NCBI GenBank assembly: GCA_965365445.1
Contig: CBDUBS010000003.1
Location: forward strand, 1 to 60,574
Source: CBDUBS01 sp965365445
GTDB taxonomy: Bacteria; Bacteroidota; Rhodothermia; Rhodothermales; DASSAV01
Length of the DNA: 60,574 nucleotides
Direction of reading: 5' to 3'
Below, piece after piece: positions 41,084 through 51,617 of this stretch. Position numbers and translations under genes: made by a program. The notes under the pieces were generated by a model. The model made no database searches. It was not told the origin of the DNA and worked only from the letters and a program-made list of their open reading frames with translations. Position 1 is the first letter of the stretch; each line of letters opens with the position of its first letter.

Positions 41084-43627
41084 ATGGATCGTTTGTTTCA
41101 GGCGCTTCGCCCGTTCATAAGGGGCGTCGTTCGTTACCCGGCTCTGGTAGTCGGCCTGGCCCTGCTCGTCTCCGTAGCGGCCTCCTTTTTTGTGGTGCGC
41201 CTCCGTATCGACACGGACCTGGCCAACCTGATCCCGCCGGAGTACCCGAGCGTGCAGGCCCTCGACCGCTTGCGCGAAACCCTCGGGGGCGAGAGCGACG
41301 TATCGGTCGCCATCGAAAGCCCCTCCTTTGAAGCCAACAAAGCGTTTGCCGAAGCCCTCATACCCCGGGCCCTGGCTCTGACCGAACCCGACGGCGAGCC
41401 GTACCTCACCCGTGTCGAGTACCGCCGCGAAACCGCGTTCCTCCAGAACAATGCGCTTTATTTCGCTACCGCCCAGGAACTGGACAGTCTGGAGGGTTAT
41501 CTGAATGCGCGGATCGAGGAAGCCAAGCTGGAAGCCAATCCGTTCTATTTCGACCTGGACCTCGAAGATGAGGAGGCGGCGCCCGATACGACCGGCGAAA
41601 CCCTGCTGGCTACGTATCGGGATATCGTAGGTAAAGAGTACCCCGTTTCCGACGACAGCACGACCCTGGTGCTTCGTTTCTACCCGTCGGGCTCGCAGAC
41701 GAACATCGGCTATATCGACGACCTCTACACGACGCTCCAGGCGCTCGTCGATACGATGGATGCGGCCTCGTACCATCCGGCTATGGAGATCACCCTCGCC
41801 GGGCGGTTATTGCGGCAGCTCATCGAAGTGCGAGCCATTACGAACGACGTGCTCGGGTCGTTTGGGGTGGGTGTATCGACCGTGCTGCTGGTGGTCGTCC
41901 TCTATTTTCTGTACAAATCCTACCGGGCCCGCGCCGGCAGGCGCTTCAACCTCCGTTTGCTGCTTTCCGTACTGGCCCGGTTCCCGGCAATGGCATTGCT
42001 CATCGGGTTGCCCCTCGCAATGAGCCTGCTGTGGACGTTCTCGCTGGCTTATCTCGTATTCGGAACGCTCAACCTGATGACTTCCACCCTGGGTCTGGTG
42101 CTTTTCGGACTGGGCATCGACTACGGCATTCATTTCTACGCCCGGTATTCGGAAGAACGGGCAAAGGGCCATTCCGTCGCCGAAGCGGCCGAAACGACGT
42201 TCGTGAGTACCGGTCAGGCCGTAGCGGTTGGGGCCCTTACGACCGCTGCGGCCCTGTATGTGCTGCTGATCGCCGACTTCCGCGGCTTCAGTGAGTTCGG
42301 TTTCATCGCCGGGACGGGTATTTTGCTGGCGCTCATCTCGATGCTCGTCGTTCTTCCGGCGTTGCTCAGCCTGTTCGAGCGGTTTCATCTCGTCAAGATG
42401 GAATCCGTACACGATGAGGCCGATTTACATGCCGGGCCAACCCGGTTTCCTGCCGCCAAAGCCATCATAGTCGGCAGTTTCGCGGCCGTTGTGCTTGCCA
42501 TCCTTTTCCTGCCTACCCTTTCCTTCGAATACCAGTTCGGCAGACTCGAGCCGGAGTATGTGGACTATAACAACCGCCTCGAAAAAGTCCGCCGGGTGTA
42601 CGAAGGAGGGCGGCGCAATCCGGCGTATGTCGTCGTGGACGATGCCGCCGAAGCCGTCGCGGTCGCTGCGGCGGTGCGGAAGCACGCGGCTTCGGACACG
42701 CTGACGCCTACCATTCACGACGTGGAGATCCTGCAAGACCGGTTCCCTCTTACTCCGCAGGCGCAGGCGCAGAAACTCGAACACATTGCTCGGGTGCGGG
42801 AGATCCTGGACGATCCGTTTCTGCAAGCCGAATCCTCGGATGAGATGAACCGGCTGCGGCAGGCCGCCCAGACCTCGGCGCCCATCACGATAGAGCAGGT
42901 GCCCGAGCATCTCCGGAAACAGTTTACGACGCGTTCCGGCGAAATCGGGAATTTCGTCATCATCACGCCGGCAGTCGGCCTCTCCGATGGACGGGCCTCC
43001 ATTCGCTTTGCAGAGGATGTCGGCACGATCGTGACGGAAAATGGAGCCGTATACCACGCAGGCTCCACCTCGCTGGTGGCGGCCGACATGCTTCGCCTGA
43101 TGATGAAAGAAGCGCCCTGGATGGTAGGAGCCACCTTTTTGCTGGTAGTCCTGCTGATGTTCGTGAACTTCCGGTCCGTGCGGTACACGCTGCTGGCGAC
43201 GCTTCCGCTCGTGGTAGGGGTGCTCTGGATGATCCTGCTGATGGAATGGCTGGATGTGAAGCTGAATTTCTATAACCTCGTCGTGCTGCCCGCCATTCTG
43301 GGCATCGGCAACGATGCGGGCGTCCATATGGTGCATCGGTACCTGGAGGAAGGGCGGAGCTCGTTGCGCTACATCATCCGCTCTACCGGCGAGCACATCA
43401 CTATGGCGTCGCTCACCACCATGATCGGGTTTGCCGGGCTGCTGCTCAGCTTTCACCCCGGCCTGCACTCCATCGGGGAGCTTGCCGTCATCGGCATCGG
43501 GACCACCCTGCTGGCGGCGTTGCTCTTCCTGCCGGCGTTGCTGCAATGGATGGAAGACCGTAGCGGCGAAGCTGGCGCATCGGTTGGCTCCGGCTCGGCG
43601 GCGCCCCGGCGCCCGGCGGAAGCCTGA
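41084..43627 (+). CDS. RND/MMPL-family exporter
   Basis: From ATG 41084 (TTG 41054 is possible) the protein has 847 residues with the RND duplication. A first helix is followed by a large periplasmic domain (about 45-240) and a five- to six-helix block containing GIDYGIHFYARYSEE. A second periplasmic domain and a last helix block with GIGNDAGVHMVHRYLEEG then follow. The matching acidic residues in helix 4 of each half serve proton coupling. Relatives export lipids such as hopanoids, or pigments. No outer-membrane or adaptor partner is adjacent. It converges with the GT4 gene downstream. Confidence 0.9.
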   Translation: MDRLFQALRPFIRGVVRYPALVVGLALLVSVAASFFVVRLRIDTDLANLIPPEYPSVQALDRLRETLGGESDVSVAIESPSFEANKAFAEALIPRALALTEPDGEPYLTRVEYRRETAFLQNNALYFATAQELDSLEGYLNARIEEAKLEANPFYFDLDLEDEEAAPDTTGETLLATYRDIVGKEYPVSDDSTTLVLRFYPSGSQTNIGYIDDLYTTLQALVDTMDAASYHPAMEITLAGRLLRQLIEVRAITNDVLGSFGVGVSTVLLVVVLYFLYKSYRARAGRRFNLRLLLSVLARFPAMALLIGLPLAMSLLWTFSLAYLVFGTLNLMTSTLGLVLFGLGIDYGIHFYARYSEERAKGHSVAEAAETTFVSTGQAVAVGALTTAAALYVLLIADFRGFSEFGFIAGTGILLALISMLVVLPALLSLFERFHLVKMESVHDEADLHAGPTRFPAAKAIIVGSFAAVVLAILFLPTLSFEYQFGRLEPEYVDYNNRLEKVRRVYEGGRRNPAYVVVDDAAEAVAVAAAVRKHAASDTLTPTIHDVEILQDRFPLTPQAQAQKLEHIARVREILDDPFLQAESSDEMNRLRQAAQTSAPITIEQVPEHLRKQFTTRSGEIGNFVIITPAVGLSDGRASIRFAEDVGTIVTENGAVYHAGSTSLVAADMLRLMMKEAPWMVGATFLLVVLLMFVNFRSVRYTLLATLPLVVGVLWMILLMEWLDVKLNFYNLVVLPAILGIGNDAGVHMVHRYLEEGRSSLRYIIRSTGEHITMASLTTMIGFAGLLLSFHPGLHSIGELAVIGIGTTLLAALLFLPALLQWMEDRSGEAGASVGSGSAAPRRPAEA

Positions 43628-43647
43628 ACGTTCCGGGCCTCGCGACG

Positions 43648-44799
43648 TTACCGAACTGAAGGATGGTTATCATCCCGTACGAGTCGCTGGAGGGCTTCGG
43701 CATACCGATCGGCCACGGCAGGCCAGCCATACGTCTCCCGCGTGTACTGCTCGGCCTGCCCGGAAGCGGACCGGAGCCGTTCCCGGTCATCCATGTAGTA
43801 CCGTATGCGCTCGATGAAGGCGGAAGCATTCCGGCTTTCGACCAGATGCCCGTTGCGCCCTTCGGCGACCACATCCGCGATGCCCTCCAGATGCGAGGCC
43901 ACGACGGGCAGCCCGTTTAGGCCCGCCTCCAGGATGACCACCCCGAATCCCTCCATGTCTCCGGGCACCGGGATATTGGGCATGATGAACAGGTCGGCTC
44001 CCCGGTACAGGGCCGTGAGGGTTTCCTCCGATACGCGGCCCAGCAGCCGCACCCGGTGGGCCAGGTTGAACCGGGCTATGGCCTCACGGAGCCGGGGGTG
44101 CTCCGGCCCCTCTCCGGCAATCCAGTAGTGGAACTGCTCGGGAAGGCGCGGCATTACGTGGGTGACGAACCATACGGACCCTTTTCGTTCTACCTGCCTG
44201 CCGACGCTGCACAGCAACAAGGCTTCCTCTGGAAGGCCATCCGCCGGGAAGCGGGCAGCAACGAGCGAGCGACGGCCGCGCTCCGGCTTTCCGAAACGCC
44301 GGGTATCGATGCCGTTGGGGATTATCTGAACCTTGTGCTCCGCGAGGCCCCGCTGCCGGCACGCTTCGGCCGTGGCCCGGCTTACCGGAAAAACACGGTC
44401 GAGCGAAGCAAACACCCGGGGTACGAACCGCTGGTACACCATACCGGGCAGGGTTACGTCCCGCCCGTGAACGATGGCCGCAGTCCGAATGCCGTTCGCG
44501 CGGAACAACCGGCGCAGCGGTACGGCGAGCGAGGCCGTGACCATAGATGAAAAGAGCACCACGTCGGCTTTGCGGGCTACGGCCAGGTAACCCAGCATCG
44601 CGAGGGTACGGAGCAGAAAAGGGCCGGTCCGCAGGTGCGTCCAGCGCCAGGAAGTGCGCAGCGCCACCGTCCGTACCGACAGGCGCTCGTGCTGCTCCAG
44701 GGCCCGGTGCAGCTCCGAGGCTACCCGTTGCATCCCGCCGATGTTCGTATCCGGGCGATGGGGCGGAGGAAAAGAGTGCGACACGAAAACGACGCGCAT
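43648..44799 (-). CDS. Family 4 glycosyltransferase
   Basis: The protein of about 383 residues begins RVVFVSHSFPPPHRPDTNIG, the usual GT4 N-terminus. The donor-site EX7E motif is in MEGFGVVILEAGLNGLPVVAS. Other blocks are VFPVSRATAEACRQRGL and NGIDTRRFG. ATG 44799 is used, though a GTG at 44826 overlaps the stop of the upstream gene (GTGA) and would allow coupling. With the next GT4 gene it forms a two-gene operon. Donor and acceptor are unknown. Confidence 0.9.
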   Translation of the reverse strand: MRVVFVSHSFPPPHRPDTNIGGMQRVASELHRALEQHERLSVRTVALRTSWRWTHLRTGPFLLRTLAMLGYLAVARKADVVLFSSMVTASLAVPLRRLFRANGIRTAAIVHGRDVTLPGMVYQRFVPRVFASLDRVFPVSRATAEACRQRGLAEHKVQIIPNGIDTRRFGKPERGRRSLVAARFPADGLPEEALLLCSVGRQVERKGSVWFVTHVMPRLPEQFHYWIAGEGPEHPRLREAIARFNLAHRVRLLGRVSEETLTALYRGADLFIMPNIPVPGDMEGFGVVILEAGLNGLPVVASHLEGIADVVAEGRNGHLVESRNASAFIERIRYYMDDRERLRSASGQAEQYTRETYGWPAVADRYAEALQRLVRDDNHPSVR

Positions 44800-44822
44800 C
44801 CCGGACCGCACATCCTTACGTA

Positions 44823-46085
44823 TCACAGGACGGCGGCCCCGGCCAGCTCCCGGGCCGGATTGGATACACCAACGCCGTTTTTATCGCCGATGGTTTCCGG
44901 TCTGAGAATTTCGTCGTAGTACGCGTCGATCCGGGAAAGCACGCTATCCCATTCATATGTGCGGGCGCGGGCGAGCGCCCGGGCGCCCACCTGCCGGCGC
45001 AGCAGCGGGTCGAGCGCGAGCCGCGTAACCGCGTCGAGGAAGGCGCTTTTGCTGCCCGGCGCCGCCAGATAGCCGGATATGCCATGTTCGATCAGTCCGT
45101 TGCTGCCCGTGGCGTCGGCGCAAACCGCCGGCAGGCCGGATGCCATGGCCTCCAGCGTAACGTTGCCGAACGTCTCGGTATCGCTCGGGAAAAGAAAGAT
45201 GTCCGACGAGGCGTATGCGCGGGCCAGTGCTTCTCCGCCCAGATACCCCGTGAAGATCGTATCAGCCAGGCGCTCCGAAAGTTCGGCCCTGGCCGGCCCG
45301 TCCCCTACGACCATGCTGCGGTGGGGGATGCCCCGTTCCTTTAACCCCTTGACGACATCGGCGAAGATGCCCAGCCCTTTTTCCCATACGAGCCGCCCTA
45401 CGAACGTGATGAGCACTTCCTGATCGTCCACGGCGAGCGTGTGCCGCCACGCCGAAGAACGCCGCGACGGGTTGAACAGGGTGGTGTTCACTCCCCGCTC
45501 CCAGAGCCGCAGGCCGCGCTGGATCTCATGCGCCCGCAATACGGCTGCCATCGAATGGGACGGAACGTATATATGCTTGCACTGCCGGTAAAAACGGCGC
45601 AGGTACTTCCACAGAAATCCTTCGAGTTCCTCGAACCCGTAGTACTTGAGGTACGAGCTGAAATGTGTGTGATACGAAGCGACCACCGGCACATTCCATT
45701 TGCGGGCCAGACGCAACGCCTGGTTGCCCAGCAGGTCCGGCGTAGCGATGTGGAACAGGGTAGGCCGGAAGGCGGCCAGCTTTCGCCGGCCGGCCGGCGT
45801 CAACCCCAGCGATACCCGATATTCGGGCCGGCCCGGCGCGGCGATGGACGGCACCGGCACCAGTTTCCCGGCATGCTTCACCGGAGGGTTTTCCACCGAC
45901 GGCGCAAAGACAAGCACCTCCGCTCCGTGCCGCTCCAGGTAATCGACGAGCCGGTTCAGCGTTAGCGAAACCCCGTCCGCTATATGGTTATAGGCGCCCG
46001 TAAACAGCGCAACGCGTTTCGGCGTCGGCTCGCGCCGCTCGCCCGGCCTGCCGTCCCGCCGGGCGGTCCGTATCGCTTTCATCAT
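44823..46085 (-). CDS. Family 4 glycosyltransferase, alpha-mannosyl/sulfoquinovosyl-transferase-like
   Basis: The 420-residue GT-B enzyme has an N-terminal domain from RVALFTGAYNHIADGVSLTL with PVVASYHTHFSSYLKYYG, a block shared with MgtA/PimB and SQDG-synthase-type enzymes. The donor domain shows FVGRLVWEKGLGIFADV and the EX7E motif in SDTETFGNVTLEAMASGLP. These relatives glycosylate lipids such as diacylglycerol or phosphatidylinositol. A glycolipid product is therefore likely but not proved. About 27 basic residues precede the domain. Confidence 0.9.
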   Translation of the reverse strand: MMKAIRTARRDGRPGERREPTPKRVALFTGAYNHIADGVSLTLNRLVDYLERHGAEVLVFAPSVENPPVKHAGKLVPVPSIAAPGRPEYRVSLGLTPAGRRKLAAFRPTLFHIATPDLLGNQALRLARKWNVPVVASYHTHFSSYLKYYGFEELEGFLWKYLRRFYRQCKHIYVPSHSMAAVLRAHEIQRGLRLWERGVNTTLFNPSRRSSAWRHTLAVDDQEVLITFVGRLVWEKGLGIFADVVKGLKERGIPHRSMVVGDGPARAELSERLADTIFTGYLGGEALARAYASSDIFLFPSDTETFGNVTLEAMASGLPAVCADATGSNGLIEHGISGYLAAPGSKSAFLDAVTRLALDPLLRRQVGARALARARTYEWDSVLSRIDAYYDEILRPETIGDKNGVGVSNPARELAGAAVL

Positions 46086-46322
46086 GGAATGGTTCTACTT
46101 CGGGTGAATGCCGAGGAGGGGATGCCGGCGTCGGTTCAGGCGCAAACGAAGCAAAATACGTCGTTGCGGCCCGCTGCGCTATCGGGTAGCGCAAAAACCT
46201 GACTCGTGCATAATCAACGGGCCGGGCCAACCGGGATGGCTGCATTTCTCCTCAATCGGTATAAAGCCGCCGTGAAGCCGGGCCGGGTAACGCGGGTCGA
46301 CGAAAAAGTGAAAAATGTTACC

Positions 46323-49208
46323 TCACGGTTCGAAGCCGGGCAGGACGGACCGCAGGGCAAGCCCGGTATGGCTGGCCGGGTCGGCGGCCAGTTGCTCCGG
46401 GGTGCCTTGCGCTACGATGAAGCCCCCGCGCCGCCCCCCTTCCGGGCCCAGGTCAATCACCCAGTCCGCGCTTTTTATCACGTCGATGTTGTGCTCCACG
46501 ATGACCACCGAGTGCCCGTCGGCAACGAGCCGGTTGAAGGCATCGAGGAGTTTGCGGATATCCTCGAAGTGCAGCCCCGTCGTAGGTTCGTCGAACAGGT
46601 AAAGCGTGCGCTCGCGCGTGGTTTTGCCCAGGTGGGCGGCCAGCTTGATGCGTTGCGCCTCTCCACCGGACAGCGTTGTGGAAGGTTGCCCCAGGGTCAG
46701 GTACCCCAACCCGATATCCCGCAGAACCCGAAGCTTGTTCACGATGGCCGGCGCGGCTTCGAAGAACTCGACGGCTTCATCGACGGTCATGTTCAGGATG
46801 TCATCGATGTTTTTGCCGTGATAGTGGATTTCGAGCACGTCCTGTTTGAAGCGTTTTCCTTTGCAGGCTTCGCACTCCAGGTAAAGATCCGCCAGAAACT
46901 GCATCTCGATTTTTACGACGCCCTCTCCCTGGCACACTTCACACCGCCCCCCGGGTACGTTGAACGAGAAATAACCCGGCTTGTATCCCCGGATTCGGGC
47001 CTGATACGTCTCCGACATCAGCTCCCGGATGGCATCGAAAGCTTTGGTGTACGTTACCGGGTTGGAGCGCGGCGTCCGGCCGATGGGGCTCTGATCCACC
47101 ATTTCGATCTGGTCGATCAGGTGGTGCCCCCGGATGGCGTCGTGCGCGCCGGGCGCGCTTTCCAGGTCCGGCGCTCCCTTCACACGGCGCAATCCCTGGT
47201 AAAGCGTATCGTAAACCAGCGTCGATTTCCCCGAGCCGCTCACCCCCGTCACGCACACGATCATGCCGAGCGGGAACGACGCATCGAGGCGCTTGAGGTT
47301 GTGTTGCCGCGCCTTTTCGACCACGATGACCTTCTCTTCATCGACCGGCCGGCGCTCCGCCGGCGTCTCGATGTTCCGGCGGCCGCTGAGGTACTTGCCC
47401 GTGAGCGAGCTTTCCGAGCGAAGGATTTCGTCATACGATCCCTGAAACATCACCTCCCCCCCGAGCCGCCCGGCCCCCGGGCCCAGGTCTACGATCTGAT
47501 CCGCCCGGCGCATCATTTCCGCTTCGTGCTCCACTACGATCACGGTGTTCCCGATATCGCGCAGGCGCTCCAGGATGCGGATGAGGCGGTCGGTGTCGCG
47601 GGGGTGCAGCCCTATGGACGGCTCATCGAGTACGTACAACGAGCCGACGAGCGAGGAGCCGAGCGAAGTCGCCAGGTTGATCCGCTGGCTTTCTCCCCCG
47701 GATAGGGTCTGCGAGAGCCGATCCAGGCTGAGGTAATCCAGCCCCACTTCCACGAGGTAATGCAGCCGCTTGCGGATTTCTTCGAGCACCCGCCCGGCGA
47801 TTTTTTCCTCGTGCTCGGTAAGCCGGATGTCGTTGAAAAACGCCTCGGCGTCGGCCGTGGTCAGCTCGCACACTTCCCCGATGTGGTGGCCGCCCACCCG
47901 TACGTACAGGGCTTCCGGCTTGAGGCGGTATCCCTTGCAGGACGGGCAGTGCGTATACCCCCGAAAACGGGCGTGGTAGATCCGGTAATGCATCTTGTAG
48001 GCGTGGCGCTCCAGAAAACGGAAGAACCCGTTGATGCCTACATAATCCCCGCCGCCCTCCCAGATCAGCCGGCGCTCCCGCTCGGAAAGCCGGACGTAGG
48101 GCGCATCGAGGTTTACCTGCTCGGCGGCCGCCACCCGCACGAGGTCCTTGTAGTACTTGCTCCACTGCTCGGTCCGAAACGGCGCCAGAGCCCCCTGGCG
48201 GACAGACAGCTCCGGGTTGGGCACCACCAGGTTTTCATCGATCCCCGGCACGCGCCCGAAGCCCTGGCATACCGGGCACGCCCCCACGGGACTGTTGAAG
48301 GAGAAAAGGTGGGGGGCCGGTTCTTCGAAACGCATCCCATCGCGTTCGAAAAACTCGCTGAACGATAGGGAAGCACCCTCTCTGACCTGAATGACACACC
48401 GACCTCCTCCTTCTCTGAACGCCTGTTCAACCGAATCCGCCGTGCGCGACAGAAAGGCCGGATCGTCTTTCCGAACCGTCAGTCGGTCCACCAGTACGAG
48501 CAGGCGGTCCCGTGCGGCCCGGACTTTCTCCGGCGGGGTTTCGTTCAGGTCTACGATTTCCTCGCTCGCTCCTTTATCTCGCTGCGCTCCGGTAGGCAGC
48601 ACGAGCACCCGCGAAAACCCTCGCCGGTGCAGGGCCTCCAGTTCGGTCTTTACGGTTACTTTCTTCCGATCCGGAAGCGGAAAGCACAGGTAAAACCGTG
48701 CGCCCTCATCGAGCGTCCGCGCCAGGGTTTCTGCTGCCGAGCGCGGCGAGTCGCGGGTAACTTCTTCCCCGCTCACCGGCGAGTAGGTGCGGCCAATCCG
48801 GGCATACAACAGCCTCAGATGGTCGTAAATCTCCGTCTGCGTGGCGACGGTCGAGCGCGGATTCTTCGATGTGGTTTTCTGTTCGATGGCAATGGCCGGG
48901 GCCAGGCCCGTTATCAGGTCCACGTCGGGCTTATCCATGCGTTCGAGGAACTGCCGGGCATAGGCGCTCAGGCTTTCCACGTACCGCCGCTGCCCTTCTG
49001 CATAGATCGTGTCGAAAGCCAGCGAGGATTTTCCGGAGCCGGAGGGGCCGGTAAATACGATGAGCCGATTACGGGGCAGCTCCAGACTGACGTTTTTCAG
49101 ATTGTGCTGGCGGGCGCCCCTGATGACGAGACGGCGCCGGGGCGCCTGGCCGTTACCCGACGGCGGCGCTTCGCGTGAAGCCGGTTCGAGGCCGGTATAC
49201 TGATCCAT
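46323..49208 (-). CDS. uvrA: Excinuclease ABC subunit A (UvrA)
   Basis: This is the damage-recognition ATPase of nucleotide excision repair. ATG 49208 gives 961 residues; TTG 49256 would add 16. Two ABC modules are visible: Walker A GPSGSGKSSLA and GVSGSGKSTLV, and signatures LSGGESQRINLA and LSGGEAQRIKLA. Zinc modules include CPVCQGFG, CPSCKGYR and CEVCQGEG with CEACKGKRF. It works with UvrB/UvrC and with Mfd, whose gene is 14 kb away. The 237 bp between it and the GT4 operon hold no gene. Confidence 0.97.
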   Translation of the reverse strand: MDQYTGLEPASREAPPSGNGQAPRRRLVIRGARQHNLKNVSLELPRNRLIVFTGPSGSGKSSLAFDTIYAEGQRRYVESLSAYARQFLERMDKPDVDLITGLAPAIAIEQKTTSKNPRSTVATQTEIYDHLRLLYARIGRTYSPVSGEEVTRDSPRSAAETLARTLDEGARFYLCFPLPDRKKVTVKTELEALHRRGFSRVLVLPTGAQRDKGASEEIVDLNETPPEKVRAARDRLLVLVDRLTVRKDDPAFLSRTADSVEQAFREGGGRCVIQVREGASLSFSEFFERDGMRFEEPAPHLFSFNSPVGACPVCQGFGRVPGIDENLVVPNPELSVRQGALAPFRTEQWSKYYKDLVRVAAAEQVNLDAPYVRLSERERRLIWEGGGDYVGINGFFRFLERHAYKMHYRIYHARFRGYTHCPSCKGYRLKPEALYVRVGGHHIGEVCELTTADAEAFFNDIRLTEHEEKIAGRVLEEIRKRLHYLVEVGLDYLSLDRLSQTLSGGESQRINLATSLGSSLVGSLYVLDEPSIGLHPRDTDRLIRILERLRDIGNTVIVVEHEAEMMRRADQIVDLGPGAGRLGGEVMFQGSYDEILRSESSLTGKYLSGRRNIETPAERRPVDEEKVIVVEKARQHNLKRLDASFPLGMIVCVTGVSGSGKSTLVYDTLYQGLRRVKGAPDLESAPGAHDAIRGHHLIDQIEMVDQSPIGRTPRSNPVTYTKAFDAIRELMSETYQARIRGYKPGYFSFNVPGGRCEVCQGEGVVKIEMQFLADLYLECEACKGKRFKQDVLEIHYHGKNIDDILNMTVDEAVEFFEAAPAIVNKLRVLRDIGLGYLTLGQPSTTLSGGEAQRIKLAAHLGKTTRERTLYLFDEPTTGLHFEDIRKLLDAFNRLVADGHSVVIVEHNIDVIKSADWVIDLGPEGGRRGGFIVAQGTPEQLAADPASHTGLALRSVLPGFEP

Positions 49209-49441
49209 GATATGTTCGTAAGAGACTGTAAATACGGGCGTAGGCTGCCCGGGCAATCGGACTTATACGCGGAAGCAACCGGATGGATGCTGCCCGCCTA
49301 ACAAAGATGCGGCGAAGCCGCAGGGGGGTGCTCCGGCGGAACAGCCGGTGATTGCCGGGGTAGGGTACTCCTGCCGGCTTCGCCCACCGACAGGCGGTGG
49401 ATGCCGGGCCGGATAGAGTACCGAAAGGACCGCGACTGACT

Positions 49442-51568
49442 ATGACGTTTCTGAATCCGCTCGTCTTGCTCGGGCTCGTGGCGGCCGCTATTCCGCTCAT
49501 CATTCACCTGTTCAATTTTCGCCGTCCGCGCAAGGTCGATTTCAGTTCGCTGACGTTTCTGAAGGAGCTGCAAAAAACCACCATGCAGCGAGTCAGGGTG
49601 CAGCAGTGGCTTCTGCTGTTGCTCAGGGCGCTGGCTATCGGGTGCCTGGCGCTGGCCTTCGCCCGACCGACGCTTACGGGAGACCTGGCGGGGGCGCTCG
49701 GCGGAAAGGCCCGCTCTTCGATCGGGCTCGTGATCGATAACTCCCTTTCCATGACCCACCGGGATGCCCACGGCGAATACCTCGCCCGAGCCCGCGAGAT
49801 CGCGGCGGGGGTGATCGGGCAGATGCAGCCCGGAGACGAGATCACCCTCATGACGACCGAAGAAACGACGCCGGGCGAGGCGGTTTTTTACGGCAGCACC
49901 GCCGCCGCCCTGGATGCCGTAAAGGAGATAGCCCCCCGGCCGGGCAGCATCTCGCTGTCGCGGGCGGTGCTGCGCGCCGCCGATGCACTCTCCGAAGCCG
50001 ATAACCTGAACCGGGAAATCTACCTCATTTCGGACATGCAGCGCACCGCCCTGGCGGATTCGTCCTCGGCCGGCCTACCTCGGGATGTTCGGGCGTATGT
50101 GCTGCCGGTGGGCGGGGCCAGGCAGGCCAACGTGGGCATAACCGAAGTGCGCATCACGAGCCGGATCGTAGAGGAAAACCGGCCCCTGCGGATGCAGGCC
50201 ACGCTGGTTAATTACGGGCCTGAACTCCTGGAGCAGTATGGAGCCAGCGTGTTTCTGGGGGGGCAACGGATGGCGCAGGCCGCCGCCGACCTGCCGCCGG
50301 GACAGCCGACCACCGTGTCGTTCGTACTCACCCCGGACCAGCGCGGGTGGCTCTCGGGGGCCGTCCGACTCGAAGACGATGCTTTCGAGTTCGACAACAC
50401 GCGGTTCTTTACGCTCCACGTTCCCGAGCAACGCAAACTGCTTCTCATAGCCGGAGAAGGACAACGCCTGGATTACCTCTCGCTTGCCCTTACGAGCGGC
50501 CTGTCGGGCGATCGGTCGGCCTTCGAGGTAGATACCGTACCGGAAAACGGCTTTACTTCGCGGGCCATCGACGGGTACGACGCCGTCATTCTGGCCGGAC
50601 CGAACCACCTCACGGGCGCCGAGATCGAGGCGCTGGCCCGCTATGTCGAGCAGGGGGGTGGCTTGCTATTCTTTCCGAGCCGCAGGGCGCGCACGGAAGA
50701 TTATTCGGCCTTGTTCCGGCAGATCGGCGGCGGCGCGTGGCAGGGGTTCACCGGAGACGCCGCCGGCCCTCCGATGGCATCGTTCGCCCGGGTGGATTAC
50801 GAGCATCCGCTGCTGGAAGGCGTCTTTGAAGGCGCGGCCGGACGCGGGCCTACCCTGGAGAGCCCTGATGTATATCAGGCGATGCAGTACATCCCGGCCG
50901 GTGGAAACGAACATACGGTAATCCAGCTTTCCAACGGGTTCCCGTTCCTGCAGGAAATCCGGCACGGCGAGGGGGTGGCTTTTCTGGTGGCGGTAGCTCC
51001 CGATCCGGACTGGAGCGATTTTCCGGTGCGCGGATTATTCATCCCGCTGCTGTACCGCTCCGTATACTACCTCTCCTCTTCCGAATCGGTGTCGGGCGAG
51101 CAACTGCTTGCCGGTCGGAGTGGCGAAATCCGCATCCCGGGGGTGGCCGGCCGCACGACGCTGCGGCTCATCTCGCCGCAGGGGGTGGAAATCACGCCCG
51201 AGCAACGCACGCTTTTCGGAGCGACCCTGCTTCAGATAGACGCTTCGGTGGAGACGCCCGGGGTGTACGACGTACGGGCGGATGATCGCCTGGTTCGGCG
51301 TATCGCTTTGAATATGGATAGCGGCGAATCGGACCCGAAGGTATATGACCTGCGGGAAGCCGCCCGGCGGCTTTCGGAAACGACAGGGCTGGAAGTGGAC
51401 CCTATCGAAACCCCGAGCGGACCCTCCGCGGCGGAAACCGTAGAGGCCATTCGGCAGAAGCGAATGGGCGTCGAAATCTGGAACGTCTTTCTACTCATGG
51501 CGTTGATTTTTATGCTCGCCGAGATGCTCGTCGCCCGCCGATGGAAACCGGAGGCGGTAGCCGTTTGA
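49442..51568 (+). CDS. BatA-domain membrane protein with von Willebrand A domain
   Basis: From ATG 49442 it has 708 residues. The N-terminal BatA domain has two helices (FLNPLVLLGLVAAAIPLIIHL and QQWLLLLLRALAIGCLALAFA). A vWA domain follows with the MIDAS start DNSLS at 99-103. A large extracytoplasmic region includes a GATase1-like segment (YDAVILAGPNHLTGAEIEAL), and a last helix (VFLLMALIFMLAEMLVA) ends it. Bacteroidota carry such proteins beside bat or MoxR genes. No MoxR ATPase is adjacent. The role in the envelope is unknown. Confidence 0.88.
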   Translation: MTFLNPLVLLGLVAAAIPLIIHLFNFRRPRKVDFSSLTFLKELQKTTMQRVRVQQWLLLLLRALAIGCLALAFARPTLTGDLAGALGGKARSSIGLVIDNSLSMTHRDAHGEYLARAREIAAGVIGQMQPGDEITLMTTEETTPGEAVFYGSTAAALDAVKEIAPRPGSISLSRAVLRAADALSEADNLNREIYLISDMQRTALADSSSAGLPRDVRAYVLPVGGARQANVGITEVRITSRIVEENRPLRMQATLVNYGPELLEQYGASVFLGGQRMAQAAADLPPGQPTTVSFVLTPDQRGWLSGAVRLEDDAFEFDNTRFFTLHVPEQRKLLLIAGEGQRLDYLSLALTSGLSGDRSAFEVDTVPENGFTSRAIDGYDAVILAGPNHLTGAEIEALARYVEQGGGLLFFPSRRARTEDYSALFRQIGGGAWQGFTGDAAGPPMASFARVDYEHPLLEGVFEGAAGRGPTLESPDVYQAMQYIPAGGNEHTVIQLSNGFPFLQEIRHGEGVAFLVAVAPDPDWSDFPVRGLFIPLLYRSVYYLSSSESVSGEQLLAGRSGEIRIPGVAGRTTLRLISPQGVEITPEQRTLFGATLLQIDASVETPGVYDVRADDRLVRRIALNMDSGESDPKVYDLREAARRLSETTGLEVDPIETPSGPSAAETVEAIRQKRMGVEIWNVFLLMALIFMLAEMLVARRWKPEAVAV

Positions 51569-51617
51569 ACAGGGCCGGGAAAGCATCTCATTCTTGTGCT
51601 GCATGTGTTTTTGCTTC